This document shows, piece by piece, positions 15,253 through 23,631 of a stretch of 64,000 nt of DNA. The stretch covers positions 558,001-622,000 of the forward strand of contig NZ_CP159485.1 of assembly GCF_040515995.1 (NCBI RefSeq), given 5' to 3'. The stretch comes from Proteinivorax hydrogeniformans. Its GTDB lineage: Bacteria > Bacillota > Proteinivoracia > Proteinivoracales > Proteinivoracaceae. Below the pieces are notes generated by a model, which was given only the letters and a program-made list of their open reading frames with translations, did no database searches and was not told the origin of the DNA. Each line of letters starts with the position of its first letter. Position 1 is the stretch's first letter. The translations under genes were made by a program, and so were the position numbers.

Positions 15253-16884
15253 ATGAATGAAACAATTGTAATAGGCCATAAAAACCCAGATACTGACTCA
15301 ATAGCTTCAGCTATAGCTTATAGTGAACTTAAAAACAGGTTGGGGGAAAAGTGTATCGCAAAAAGGAGCGGAAGCTTAAACCCTGAAACAGAGCATATAC
15401 TCAATGTGCTTGCTATAGAGGCTCCTGAGTATATAGAAAGCTTAGAGCTGAGTGTAAAAGAACTTTTAACAGAGTCATATCAGACCTTACAAAAAGACGA
15501 AACTTTAAAAAGAATAGGAACTTTAATGCAGGAAGAGGAAATTAAATCCCTCCCCCTACTTAATGCAAATGGCACACTAGCTGGGGTTATCACCCCAGGA
15601 GATTTTGCAAAGCTTTATCTACAAGAAATAGGTAGTGGAGAGATAAGCTATTCAAAGATTTTGTTAAAAAATGCTGTGGAAAACCTAAATGCAACTGTTT
15701 TTCATCAAGGAAAGGACACCTTTTTAACAGGGAGAATTTTGATAGGTGCGATGGACACAGAAAACCTAGAGCATAGTTTAAAACCAAATGATACTTTAGT
15801 AATAGGCGATAGGGTTAAAGGACAGAGGGTAGCTATCTTAAGAGGCGTAAGCACTCTTATTCTAACAGGTGGATGTAAGCCCAGAGATGAAATATTAGAA
15901 TTGGCTAAAGAATTCGATGTGAATTTGCTTGGATTTATGGGGGACAGTTTTACTGCTGCCAGGCTTTTAGCGCTAGCTAGAAGCGGTAGTGATGTGATGA
16001 CAGAATCTCCTCAGACAGTGGTGGAAAGTACAAAACTTAGCGAGTTAAAGAAGTTATTTTCAGCCACTCAATACAGGGCATTTCCCGTTGTTGACGAGAG
16101 TAGTAGGTTTAAAGGAATTATTACCAAAGGTGATGTCATTAACGCTACTTCCCCAAAGGTAATTTTGGTGGACCATAGCGAAACAAGCCAAGGTATAGAA
16201 GGGCTTAACTGGGGTGAGGTAGTGGAGATTATTGATCACCATCGGCTAGGTGATATACAAACACAAAAACCTATTCCCATTAACTGCCGTCCAGTAGGCA
16301 GCACTGCAACTTTAGTGGCAGAGCAATACTTTATCCACAACATAGAATTGTCACCTAAAATGGCAGCACTGCTACTATCTGCCTTAATTTCTGATACAGT
16401 TATGTTAAAATCACCCACAACAACATCAACCGATGCTAACATGGCAAAAAAGCTAGCTGAAATTGCTGGTGTTTCCCTAAAGGATTTTGGGAGAGAGGTA
16501 TATAAATGGACGGAAAAAATAGCTGACCTATCAGCAGATGAACTGCTAAATCAAGACTTAAAGGAGTTTGAGTTTAGCGGTGGAAAAGTAGCGATTGGAC
16601 AGGTTGAGACGACATCTGTGGATAAAATTCTAGACCAAAAGAGTGAATTTTTAAAAGCTATGGAATATAAATCGGTAGAAAATGGATATAAGCAGATGAT
16701 GTTTATAATAACTGATATAGTTTGTGGGGATTCGTATGCCATTTGTTATGGTGATGATAGCTCTAGGTTAGCTGAGGCGTTTAATCAAACTTTGCAAAAA
16801 AGTATAGTGTTTTTGCCTGGTGTTATGTCGAGAAAGCTACAAGTAGTCCCAGTATTAGGAAAAATATTTAGTGAAAGTGTATAA
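15253..16884 (+). CDS. ppaC: Mn-dependent inorganic pyrophosphatase with CBS and DRTGG domains
   Basis: 543 residues. Family II pyrophosphatase of the DHH superfamily; it hydrolyses PPi to two phosphates in the cytoplasm. The N-terminal catalytic motif is IGHKNPDTDSIASAIAY (about residues 7-23). A regulatory insert follows: a first CBS domain (about 70-125), a DRTGG domain, then a second CBS domain (about 245-300, FPVVDESSRFKGIITKGDV). The catalytic domain resumes with VEIIDHHRLGD and GSTATLVAEQY, and ends with a DHHA2 domain. In this family the CBS pair binds adenine nucleotides and makes the enzyme sensitive to energy state. The membrane pyrophosphatase at 59437 is a second PPi user. The upstream region has DnaA boxes. 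Confidence 0.95.
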   Translation: MNETIVIGHKNPDTDSIASAIAYSELKNRLGEKCIAKRSGSLNPETEHILNVLAIEAPEYIESLELSVKELLTESYQTLQKDETLKRIGTLMQEEEIKSLPLLNANGTLAGVITPGDFAKLYLQEIGSGEISYSKILLKNAVENLNATVFHQGKDTFLTGRILIGAMDTENLEHSLKPNDTLVIGDRVKGQRVAILRGVSTLILTGGCKPRDEILELAKEFDVNLLGFMGDSFTAARLLALARSGSDVMTESPQTVVESTKLSELKKLFSATQYRAFPVVDESSRFKGIITKGDVINATSPKVILVDHSETSQGIEGLNWGEVVEIIDHHRLGDIQTQKPIPINCRPVGSTATLVAEQYFIHNIELSPKMAALLLSALISDTVMLKSPTTTSTDANMAKKLAEIAGVSLKDFGREVYKWTEKIADLSADELLNQDLKEFEFSGGKVAIGQVETTSVDKILDQKSEFLKAMEYKSVENGYKQMMFIITDIVCGDSYAICYGDDSSRLAEAFNQTLQKSIVFLPGVMSRKLQVVPVLGKIFSESV

Positions 16885-16947
16885 ATGTTCCTAGACTGGA
16901 TATTATTAATAGTGGTTAATGACATTCTCATTAGCCCCCTGTTTTAG

Positions 16948-16986
16948 AAATCTAGGCAGAAGTAGGCCACTGCCTAGATTTTTTTG
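16948..16986 (+). terminator. Terminator after the pyrophosphatase gene
   Basis: AAATCTAGGCAG / CTGCCTAGATTT with a run of seven T. Confidence 0.9.
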
Positions 16987-17122
16987 TTTTAACATAAAAT
17001 ATTAGTTAAAACACGTCAAAAATATGATAAACTTAAATAAATATACTTAAGCTTAAAGTTGTTTGCATTTAAGTACAGATATAGGCATATTTTTGTTATA
17101 AACACGTTTGGGAGGATTAGGT

Positions 17123-18007
17123 ATGGTAAAAAAAATTTTATTAACTTTTTTAGTCGGCATAATTGTTTTTACACCTATGTCTGTGTTGGCCAATGGTAAA
17201 GTAATTTTTGAAATGGAAGATCCGGCAGGTGATGCAGTTGGGGATGGCAACTTAACTCACCCAACAGCAGAGGTTTATGGTGACAGAATACAAGAGCAAT
17301 TAGACCTTACATATTTTAAGGTTATTGAGGATGATAAGGACATACAGTTTAGGTTGGAATTTGCCTTAGAACCTGATTTTGAGCAGCCATGGCAGGGAGA
17401 AGGCTTTAACTTTCACAGGATTGATATCTATCTAGTCACTGAAGATGATATACCAGGTTCCACACACACTTTTAGACGAGGGGCAAACGTTGAGTTTGCG
17501 GTTCCATGGAATAAGCTTGTGGCGATTCAGGATTTTAACGGCTCAAAGGTCTATGACGTTAGGGAGGATGCCGATGATTTAGATGCTGGCCAATCAATCG
17601 AGACATTTGTTGATGGTAAAGAGATAGTGGCGAATGTTCCTAAAGATTATTTAGGGCAGATAGACAGCAGTACACAGTTTTATGTTTTAGTGGGGCACTA
17701 CTCTAGCTTAGACTATGATGGGTATCAACAGGTGAAACAAGAAGCAAGTAAATGGCATGGTGGGGGTGGCGATCCTGAAGGGAAGTACAGCCCCAATGTA
17801 TTTGATATTTTAGCAGAAACTGCCCAAGAGCAATTTGAACAGTTGCAATGGGAAGAAGGAAATTTAGCTACCTTACATCCTGTAGGTGGCAATGGGGGCT
17901 TTTCTATTTTTAAGACGTTACTTATAGTAGTCGGAGTTACCATATTTGCAGGGATAGTCTTATTTGTTATAAAAAATAAAAGCAGAAAAGTAAGTCGACG
18001 CTTTTAA
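17123..18007 (+). CDS. Membrane-anchored glucodextranase C-terminal-like (DOMON-type) protein
   Basis: 294 residues. A signal peptide at the N-terminus (KKILLTFLVGIIVFTPMSVLA), a sugar-binding-type beta domain at about 28-245, and one C-terminal membrane helix (about 262-283) followed by KNKSRKVSRR, so the domain should face outside. The domain has the glucodextranase C-terminal pattern: FEMEDPAGDAVGDG...HPTAEVY, DLTYFKV, and a C-terminal GGGGDPEGKYSPNVFDIL. In other bacteria this domain is attached to amylopullulanase-type enzymes; here it is free-standing. GGGAGGATT supports the ATG at 17123. The neighbouring sugar-binding lipoprotein, 33 bases on, suggests a joint role in capturing oligosaccharides. 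Confidence 0.8.
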   Translation: MVKKILLTFLVGIIVFTPMSVLANGKVIFEMEDPAGDAVGDGNLTHPTAEVYGDRIQEQLDLTYFKVIEDDKDIQFRLEFALEPDFEQPWQGEGFNFHRIDIYLVTEDDIPGSTHTFRRGANVEFAVPWNKLVAIQDFNGSKVYDVREDADDLDAGQSIETFVDGKEIVANVPKDYLGQIDSSTQFYVLVGHYSSLDYDGYQQVKQEASKWHGGGGDPEGKYSPNVFDILAETAQEQFEQLQWEEGNLATLHPVGGNGGFSIFKTLLIVVGVTIFAGIVLFVIKNKSRKVSRRF

Positions 18008-18040
18008 TTTAAATAATTTTGTATTAAAGGGTGATGCCAA

Positions 18041-19282
18041 ATGAAGATATATAAAGCTACGGTCTTAGTGCTCGTGCTATCATTTCTAGTCGTTGGGTGC
18101 CAAAGTCCTTTGCCGGACCCTGTGGATCCAGATACAGAAATTACACTAGAAATTTGGGAAACATATGGCGAAGAAGAAAGAAAGGTTTTTTTAGAAATTG
18201 TGGATAAGTTTGAAAAAAAACACCCTAACATTACTATAGAAGCGAAAAATATAAAGCGAGGGCAAAAATGGGGAGAACTTCAAAAGGGGCTAGCCACTGG
18301 AGATCTTCCCGACATAGCTAAAGTGGACATGGAGTATGTACCCACTTTAGCAGAAGCTAGAGCAATAATTAACCTAAATTACTTAGGGATAGATGAAGAA
18401 GGGGATAAATACCTTAAGTCTGCATTTGAATCAAATCGTTATCAGGGAAGAATATACGGAGTTCCAAAGCGAGTGGATACCAGCGTACTTATTTACAACA
18501 AATCTTTATTTGATAAGGCTGATCTTAGTTATCCTCTAAGTAGCTGGGACTATGAGGACTTCATAGAAGCAAGCCTAGCTTTAACTGACTCAGATGTATA
18601 CGGCTTCGCTATGTCAAGCAGATTAGAAGGTGTACTGCCTATACTATTATCCCACGGTGCATCATTAACAGATGAAAAAAGCAAGGAATTTACCCTAAAC
18701 ACCGAGAAAGCTATCGAAGGACTAAGCTTAATTACCAGCTTACATAAGGAGCATGCCACCATGGAGGGGGCATGGTTAAGTGATGTTACAAGCTCTAGAG
18801 AGGGATTTATTCAGCAGCAGTATGCTATGATAATAGATTGCACAGATAGCTTAAGTAGGTATGAAGATGAAGATTTAGATTTTGGTGTATCTACAATACC
18901 AGCAGGTACTTCTGGTGCAATATCTAGCATCAAAGGGAATAGTATGGTAATTTTAGAAGATTCAAGTTATCCTCATGAAGCCTATAAGTTCATTAAATTT
19001 TTAACATCTGAAGAAATACAAGTCTTTTGGGCAGAAAAGTTGGGGCAGATACCAGTAAACAGTAAGGCGGTAAGTACTATAAACACAGATGATAATCCTA
19101 TACTTGAAGTTATGTTAAAGCAAGCAGAGCAAACAGTGCCCAGGCCTGCCATACTAGGTTATAGTAGAATGGAGGAGCTGGTAAGTCGAGAAATAAAAGC
19201 AGCTCTAAAAGGAGACAAGTCCCCTAGCAAAGCCATACAGGATGCATCGGATAGAGTTAATGAGGAGTTATTTACGGAATGA
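18041..19282 (+). CDS. ABC sugar transporter solute-binding lipoprotein (family 1)
   Basis: 413 residues. The lipoprotein signal MKIYKATVLVLVLSFLVVGC puts the lipobox Cys at residue 20. It is followed by a maltose/oligosaccharide-type binding protein fold: ITLEIWETYGEEE (first strand), HPNITIEAKNIKRGQKW, LATGDLPDIAKVDMEYVPTL (family 1 signature), and RPAILGYSRMEELVSREIKAAL near the C-terminus. No ABC permease or ATPase gene is adjacent, so it depends on a transporter encoded elsewhere, or has become a sensor. It is probably co-transcribed with the glucodextranase-type gene and ends at a strong terminator. Confidence 0.9.
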   Translation: MKIYKATVLVLVLSFLVVGCQSPLPDPVDPDTEITLEIWETYGEEERKVFLEIVDKFEKKHPNITIEAKNIKRGQKWGELQKGLATGDLPDIAKVDMEYVPTLAEARAIINLNYLGIDEEGDKYLKSAFESNRYQGRIYGVPKRVDTSVLIYNKSLFDKADLSYPLSSWDYEDFIEASLALTDSDVYGFAMSSRLEGVLPILLSHGASLTDEKSKEFTLNTEKAIEGLSLITSLHKEHATMEGAWLSDVTSSREGFIQQQYAMIIDCTDSLSRYEDEDLDFGVSTIPAGTSGAISSIKGNSMVILEDSSYPHEAYKFIKFLTSEEIQVFWAEKLGQIPVNSKAVSTINTDDNPILEVMLKQAEQTVPRPAILGYSRMEELVSREIKAALKGDKSPSKAIQDASDRVNEELFTE

Positions 19283-19310
19283 AAAAAGGCGCTTTGGCGC
19301 CTTTTTTTTA
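19282..19310 (+). terminator. Terminator after the solute-binding protein gene
   Basis: AAAAAAGGCGC / GCGCCTTTTTTTT. The group IIC intron begins two bases after its T tract, the insertion site typical for that class. Confidence 0.95.
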
Positions 19311-19311
19311 T

Positions 19312-19775
19312 GTGCGCCCAGCATGTGCGTTAACTTGGCGGTGAAAGTCCGCTGTGGGCTTGGTAGTGGGAACCACTAGCCGAAGGCAAGGGTGTCCATC
19401 GTGAGGTGGAATCTGAAGGAAGCCTTAGGCAAAATCCCGGTCTGAGGAACACAAACCACATATAAGGCTTGCTTAGGACGGACGAGTTTGCATAACAAAA
19501 CAAAGTCCAACACTACCCGAATCCTAAAGAGTAGGACTTGACGATAATTAAATAATAGGTATTAAGAAGGTCCCTCATGTTGATAGCAGCCAACCCTTTT
19601 GGGACTACCTAACTGAGAATAGAGTGGAACTCGAAGGTAAATGTTAGGAGTGCTTAGTGAAACCTACGCTTAATACATGACAGAGTTCAATTATTTAATT
19701 ATCGAACCGCTGTGTACGGGTCCGTATGCATGGTGGTGTGAGAGGACGGCGGTTAGTCACCGCCTCCTACTCGAT
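19312..19775 (+). mobile_element. ORF-less group IIC intron
   Basis: Starts GTGCGCCCAGCATG and contains the class C core blocks GGTGTCCATCGTGAGGTGGA, ATCTGAAGGAAGC, GGTCTGAGGAACAC and GAGTTTGCATAACAAAACAA. Domain V is at 19704-19737 (GAACCGCTGTGTACGG...CCGTATGCATGGTGGT) and domain VI at about 19741-19769 with GGCGGTTAGTCACCGCC; the intron ends CTCGAT. At 464 bases it is close to the size of the catalytic core of the Oceanobacillus IIC ribozyme and has no room for a reverse transcriptase. A perfect 15-bp stem (19542-19556 with 19690-19704) lies just before domain V. Insertion directly behind an intrinsic terminator is the IIC habit. It would need a maturase in trans to move. Confidence 0.88.
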
Positions 19776-19842
19776 TGGCTATTTACTGAGTATAAAAATA
19801 CCGATAACAAAAAGTTTTTAAAAGCATAAATTGAATTAGTAA

Positions 19843-19970
19843 GACCCCCACTTCAATTCGAGGATAATCCAAGAGTTGAAGTGTGGGTCAACAGCCAGTC
19901 AAAAGCCCGATTGGTTTAACTAACAATGGTGGGGGAGAAGGCAACTCCCAATGATTGAAGTTTCACTTTA
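19843..19970 (+). mobile_element. Putative IS200/IS605-type right-end remnant with omega-RNA-like structure
   Basis: Three successive hairpins: GACCCCCACTTCAATTC with GAGTTGAAGTGTGGGTC, then CCCGATTGGTT with AACAATGGTGGG, then GGGGGAG with CTCCC. It ends in ATGATTGAAGTTTCACTTTA. This resembles the right ends that follow tnpB genes in Firmicutes, from which the guide RNA of TnpB is made. No tnpA or tnpB is present, so it would be a remnant or a non-autonomous element. The rest of 19776-19997 holds no gene. The assignment is by memory of such ends. Confidence 0.5.
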
Positions 19971-19997
19971 TATATCTTAAAACTGGGAGATGAAAAA

Positions 19998-21128
19998 ATG
20001 AATTTACAAGGGCTCAAGCTGGGAGTTTTAATTACCAAAAAAACTTTCAGGAAGCTTGAAAATCAAACAGTTCCTCATAGAATAAACAGCTTAGCAAATG
20101 CTGGCAAGCAGATAGATATAAATTTATACTTTTTTTCAATTATCGAACTGGACATAAAATCGAAGAGCATTACTGGTTTATACTGGTCTGACAAAGATAA
20201 TTTGTGGCTAAAAAACGATTTCCCGTTACCGGACATATTGTATTTAAGAAGCACCCCAGGCAAAATGTATAAGGGGAAATTTTCTAAACTGATAAAAGAA
20301 ATTAATATTAAAAAAGGTTTAATTATAAATTATCCAGCATTTGATAAAATCGATGTTTTTAAAAAATTAAACACAGTAGAACTGGCCCAAAAGTATTTGC
20401 CAGACACTACTCCCTTTAAAAGCTTTAATACTCTCAAAATAATGCTAACTAAATATACTTGCGTGTACCTAAAAGCATCTCAAGGGAGAAAAGGACAACA
20501 AGTTATGCGCATTAAAAGGGACTGTAACTGCGGGTTTGAATATAGTTATTATCTGCAAAGTAAGATAAACGCTAAGGGGAAGATAATTAAAAGAAAGGCT
20601 GACAGCTTTGGGCAGCTAAGACTCCCCATATCAAACTTTTTTAAAAACAATTCCGTCCTAATACAAAAAGGTATCGAACTATTAGAGTTTGATGGCAGCC
20701 CTATTGATTTGAGAGCAGAGCTGCAGCGAACAAAATATGGTAAAGTTAAAATAACAGGAATTTCAGTGAGGGTGGGCAAGGTTAACTCTCCCATTACCAC
20801 TCATTTTAAAGCATATGAGTTTGGAGCATTTTTTAAAAATAAACTTAATTATTCTCAACAGAGAATAGAGCATCTAAAAACTAAAATTTATAGGTTTTTG
20901 TTTATAATATATTACTGCCTCGAATATCACTATGGGGAATATGGGGAAATTGGAATAGACTTTGCAGTTGATCATAATGACAAAATATGGTTTATAGAAT
21001 CTAACTCCCAGAGTACTAAAGTTTCCTTAGAAAGATCTCATAATAAAGAGACTTATTCAAAATCATATATTGACTTATTAGAGTATGCTGTAAATAAATA
21101 TGAAAAACATAATGAACAGCAAATATAA
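19998..21128 (+). CDS. YheC/YheD-family ATP-grasp protein (long form)
   Basis: 376 residues. The N-terminal part (about 1-110: LGVLITKKTFRKLE, then PLPDILYLRS) is the pre-ATP-grasp domain of the YheD-like forms. It is followed by the ATP-grasp core: CVYLKASQGRKGQQVMRIK (about 155), VLIQKGIELLEFDGSPIDLR (about 220-240) and GIDFAVDHNDKIWFIESNSQ with the metal-binding E-S-N (about 315-335). It is closely similar throughout to the protein encoded at 32718. It opens the surface-polymer region and is followed by a small protein kinase gene. Substrates are unknown; a role in the spore coat or cortex is inferred from the family. Confidence 0.87.
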   Translation: MNLQGLKLGVLITKKTFRKLENQTVPHRINSLANAGKQIDINLYFFSIIELDIKSKSITGLYWSDKDNLWLKNDFPLPDILYLRSTPGKMYKGKFSKLIKEINIKKGLIINYPAFDKIDVFKKLNTVELAQKYLPDTTPFKSFNTLKIMLTKYTCVYLKASQGRKGQQVMRIKRDCNCGFEYSYYLQSKINAKGKIIKRKADSFGQLRLPISNFFKNNSVLIQKGIELLEFDGSPIDLRAELQRTKYGKVKITGISVRVGKVNSPITTHFKAYEFGAFFKNKLNYSQQRIEHLKTKIYRFLFIIYYCLEYHYGEYGEIGIDFAVDHNDKIWFIESNSQSTKVSLERSHNKETYSKSYIDLLEYAVNKYEKHNEQQI

Positions 21129-21215
21129 AAGAAAGCACCTATATACTTTTCAAGTGTACAATAAGGCACAGTTGTAGAAAAGGCGTAACTTTTAAATAGG
21201 TAAGAGGTGAAAAAA

Positions 21216-21911
21216 GTGAAGGGGAAATTAGGTGATTATATAATTAACACCAACCCAATAGGTAGGGGACGTTACGCAAGTGTTTTTCGTGGCTTTGATA
21301 AATTCCACAAAAAACCAGTGGCAATAAAAGTTACTCCAAACTTAAAAAGAGCTTATAGGGAAGTCAAAGTTTTAAAGCACATAGGATATTCAAAGTACTT
21401 TCCGACTTTATACGACTTTTTTATACAAGAAAGTAAAGGGTATATTATAATGGAGTACATTGACGGAGAATGTTTAGGTGGGGAGTTTTACAGTTATGGA
21501 AAGAGGTATGAACAAAAAATAGCATTAGAAATCATAATCAATTTACTTAAGGGCCTCCATCGGATTCATGACAGGGGATACTTTCACCGGGATACCAAGC
21601 CTAAAAATATTATGATTATAGGTGATAATCCTGAAAAAATTAAAATAATTGATTTTAATGTAGCAGGAGTAATTAAAGGTACTAATTCAATTCAGAAAGA
21701 TCTTCGGTACTCTGCTGCTCTGTTCCTATATCTCACAAACGGACCTATGCACGAAAAAAATAATAAGGCGGAATTTATAATAGAGCTTGATAACTTGAAT
21801 TTTAAAAATAATGATCTTAAAACAGCTATCTTAAATGCTTACAACAAAAACCCTAATCATAGGTACAACTCAGCTATGGAGTTTGTCGATGCTCTTATAC
21901 CTTTTTGGTAA
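21216..21911 (+). CDS. Compact Ser/Thr protein kinase-like protein
   Basis: 231 residues. Kinase motifs: glycine loop IGRGRYASVF (residues 15-24), VAIKV with Lys38, hinge MEYIDGE, catalytic loop HRDTKPKNIMI, and DFN in place of DFG (IIDFNVAG). After DFN the protein is short: no standard APE-ended activation segment is visible, but NPNHRYNSAMEFVDAL resembles the last kinase helix with its conserved Arg. It is probably an active but minimal kinase. The frame is open from 21207, but AGAGGTG at 21203-21209 fits the GTG at 21216. It lies between an ATP-grasp gene and a second, convergent kinase-like gene, suggesting that phosphorylation is part of surface-layer assembly. Confidence 0.82.
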   Translation: MKGKLGDYIINTNPIGRGRYASVFRGFDKFHKKPVAIKVTPNLKRAYREVKVLKHIGYSKYFPTLYDFFIQESKGYIIMEYIDGECLGGEFYSYGKRYEQKIALEIIINLLKGLHRIHDRGYFHRDTKPKNIMIIGDNPEKIKIIDFNVAGVIKGTNSIQKDLRYSAALFLYLTNGPMHEKNNKAEFIIELDNLNFKNNDLKTAILNAYNKNPNHRYNSAMEFVDALIPFW

Positions 21912-21968
21912 AATTTTAAACAGCAACAATCATTATTATAAACTAAGCAAGCCTACTTCCCATTTTAT

Positions 21969-22016
21969 TAAAAAATAAGGAGTCACTTCGTAAACTAGAG
22001 TGACTCCTTATTTTTT
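21969..22016. terminator. Bidirectional terminator between the two kinase-like genes
   Basis: AAAAAATAAGGAGTCACT / AGTGACTCCTTATTTTTT around a 10-base loop. Confidence 0.92.
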
Positions 22017-22022
22017 AATTAT

Positions 22023-22601
22023 TTAATATGAAACCCAGTCATTATAAGTTTTAGGGTCAGCCTTTTTAACGTACTCCATAAAATCATTTAATAATCCTAA
22101 CTTCCTTAGTCCTCTAAGCAAATATGTTGGCTTTTTACTAAGCTCTTTGTAAACATTAGCATGATCTATTACTTTAAGTTTGTTATCATTTGCTATTATA
22201 AAATGTCGAACATGGACATTTGTCCGTGGAAAACCTAGACGGTCTAACTCTTTTAAACAAAACAAAATCTGTTTTGATAGATGGTTAGGTAACTCTTTTG
22301 TCTTTTTAAGGTAACTGCTTAAGCTAGGGCCTCGAATATATTCCATTACAATATAGTTTGATCCGACATCATAAAGTTTCGGCATTATAGGAGAGTCTTG
22401 GCCTGTCCGTAGCGCCTTAGCTTCATCTTTAGCTTTTTTCTGTTCTACGTATATTTTCACACATTTAGTATTACTTAATTTAAAAACTGCTCCAGTATAT
22501 CCCCTTCCTATAAACTTAAGGTTAGTAGGGTTTTCATACCTTACTTTTTTTTTGCCTGGATATACTTTGATTTTGGTAAAGTCTTGTTCCAATCTATTCA
22601 C
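22023..22601 (-). CDS. Kinase-like protein, YrzF-type, with altered catalytic loop
   Basis: 192 residues. The N-lobe is kinase-like: FIGRGYTGAVFKL (glycine loop, about 30-42), CVKIYVE with the candidate Lys, and the hinge YIVMEYIRGPSL. The catalytic loop reads NVHVRHFIIANDNKLKVIDH, so HRD has become VRH and DFG has become DHA. The DxxxxN spacing is not standard, which suggests a RIO-like or pseudokinase mechanism. It is similar in size and style to YrzF-like proteins of Bacillus. It is on the reverse strand, converging on the kinase at 21216. Nothing here shows its substrate. Confidence 0.72.
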   Translation of the reverse strand: MNRLEQDFTKIKVYPGKKKVRYENPTNLKFIGRGYTGAVFKLSNTKCVKIYVEQKKAKDEAKALRTGQDSPIMPKLYDVGSNYIVMEYIRGPSLSSYLKKTKELPNHLSKQILFCLKELDRLGFPRTNVHVRHFIIANDNKLKVIDHANVYKELSKKPTYLLRGLRKLGLLNDFMEYVKKADPKTYNDWVSY

Positions 22602-22841
22602 CTACCTTTTATGGAGGTTTTACGTAGAGGTTAGTAAAAGAAATCCTTTTTGTTACTACAACATATGTAAGTAATAAGAAAAAGTACTATCATTCCTATC
22701 TATCCCTTTTGAATGCAGGGGCAGGAATTAACTTTTCAATCAGGTATGGGCTATAACCCAATTAAGTACATTCAATAACAAGTGGTTTACATCTTCATAT
22801 ATTAAAGAAAGTCTATAGTTGAAATGGAGGTGTTTTATTTA

Positions 22842-23609
22842 ATGAAAGCTGTTATTTTATGTGGCGGAAAAGGTATGCGTATGGGCGGTGAAGTAAGTTA
22901 TACTTGCAAGCCTTTGATTAAAGTAGGAGGCATGCCAATTCTATGGCATATCATGAAAATATATAAATCTTACGGGATAAATGAGTTTGTCCTTTGTTTA
23001 GGGCATAATGGCGATGCCATCAAGGAATATTTCCTAAACTTAGACTGGAAAACTAATGATTTTCAATTAAAAATCGGTAGTAACTATAAAGAGATAAAAA
23101 TTTTAAAAAACCGGGAAGAATGGAATATTACTTTTGCTGATACTGGCCTAGATACTATGACCGGTGGCAGAATCAAAAGAATAAAAAAGTATATATCTGA
23201 TGATGAATTTATGTTAACTTACGGCGATGGCGTTTCAGATATTCCGTTAGATAAACTTTTGAATTTCCATCGTCAAAACAGGAAAATTGCCACTGTAACA
23301 GGGGTTAAGCAAAAGTCAGGCTTTGGTTTTTTAGAGGCGGAAGGTGACGTTGTTAAAAGCTTTATCGAAAAACCCCTCCTTAATGGGTGGGTAAACGGTG
23401 GATTTTTTGTTCTTAATCGAGAGGTATTTGATTTTATCGAAGGTGACAAAACCGTTTGGGAACAGCAGCCCCTAAAAAAGTTAGTTCAGGAAAATCAACT
23501 AGCTATGTACCAGCATGATGGTTTTTGGCACTGTATGGATACTGTAAAAGATGTTCATAGCTTAAACGAGCTTTGGAATAAAAACGATAAAGCTTGGGTA
23601 AGGTGGTAA
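22842..23609 (+). CDS. rfbF: Glucose-1-phosphate cytidylyltransferase-like nucleotidyltransferase
   Basis: 255 residues. It transfers a nucleotide, CMP in the RfbF family, to a sugar-1-phosphate to give an activated sugar. Motifs: the N-terminal signature AVILCGGKGMRMGGEV, KPLIKVGGMPILWHIM, the RfbF-typical TGLDTMTGGRIKRI, catalytic Asp in YGDGVSD, and EKP then GGFFVL. GGAGGTG at 22827-22833 supports the ATG at 22842, not the one at 22824. In Gram-negatives RfbF leads to CDP-dideoxysugars with RfbG; no clear RfbG (CDP-glucose 4,6-dehydratase) is here, though an SDR enzyme follows directly. It heads the sugar-nucleotide operon. Confidence 0.88.
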   Translation: MKAVILCGGKGMRMGGEVSYTCKPLIKVGGMPILWHIMKIYKSYGINEFVLCLGHNGDAIKEYFLNLDWKTNDFQLKIGSNYKEIKILKNREEWNITFADTGLDTMTGGRIKRIKKYISDDEFMLTYGDGVSDIPLDKLLNFHRQNRKIATVTGVKQKSGFGFLEAEGDVVKSFIEKPLLNGWVNGGFFVLNREVFDFIEGDKTVWEQQPLKKLVQENQLAMYQHDGFWHCMDTVKDVHSLNELWNKNDKAWVRW

Positions 23610-23631
23610 TCTTTTTAGGAGGTGATATGTT

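Noticed and set aside
19312-19775. Reverse transcriptase gene in the intron
   Set aside because: No open frame of meaningful length; the intron is only 464 bases.
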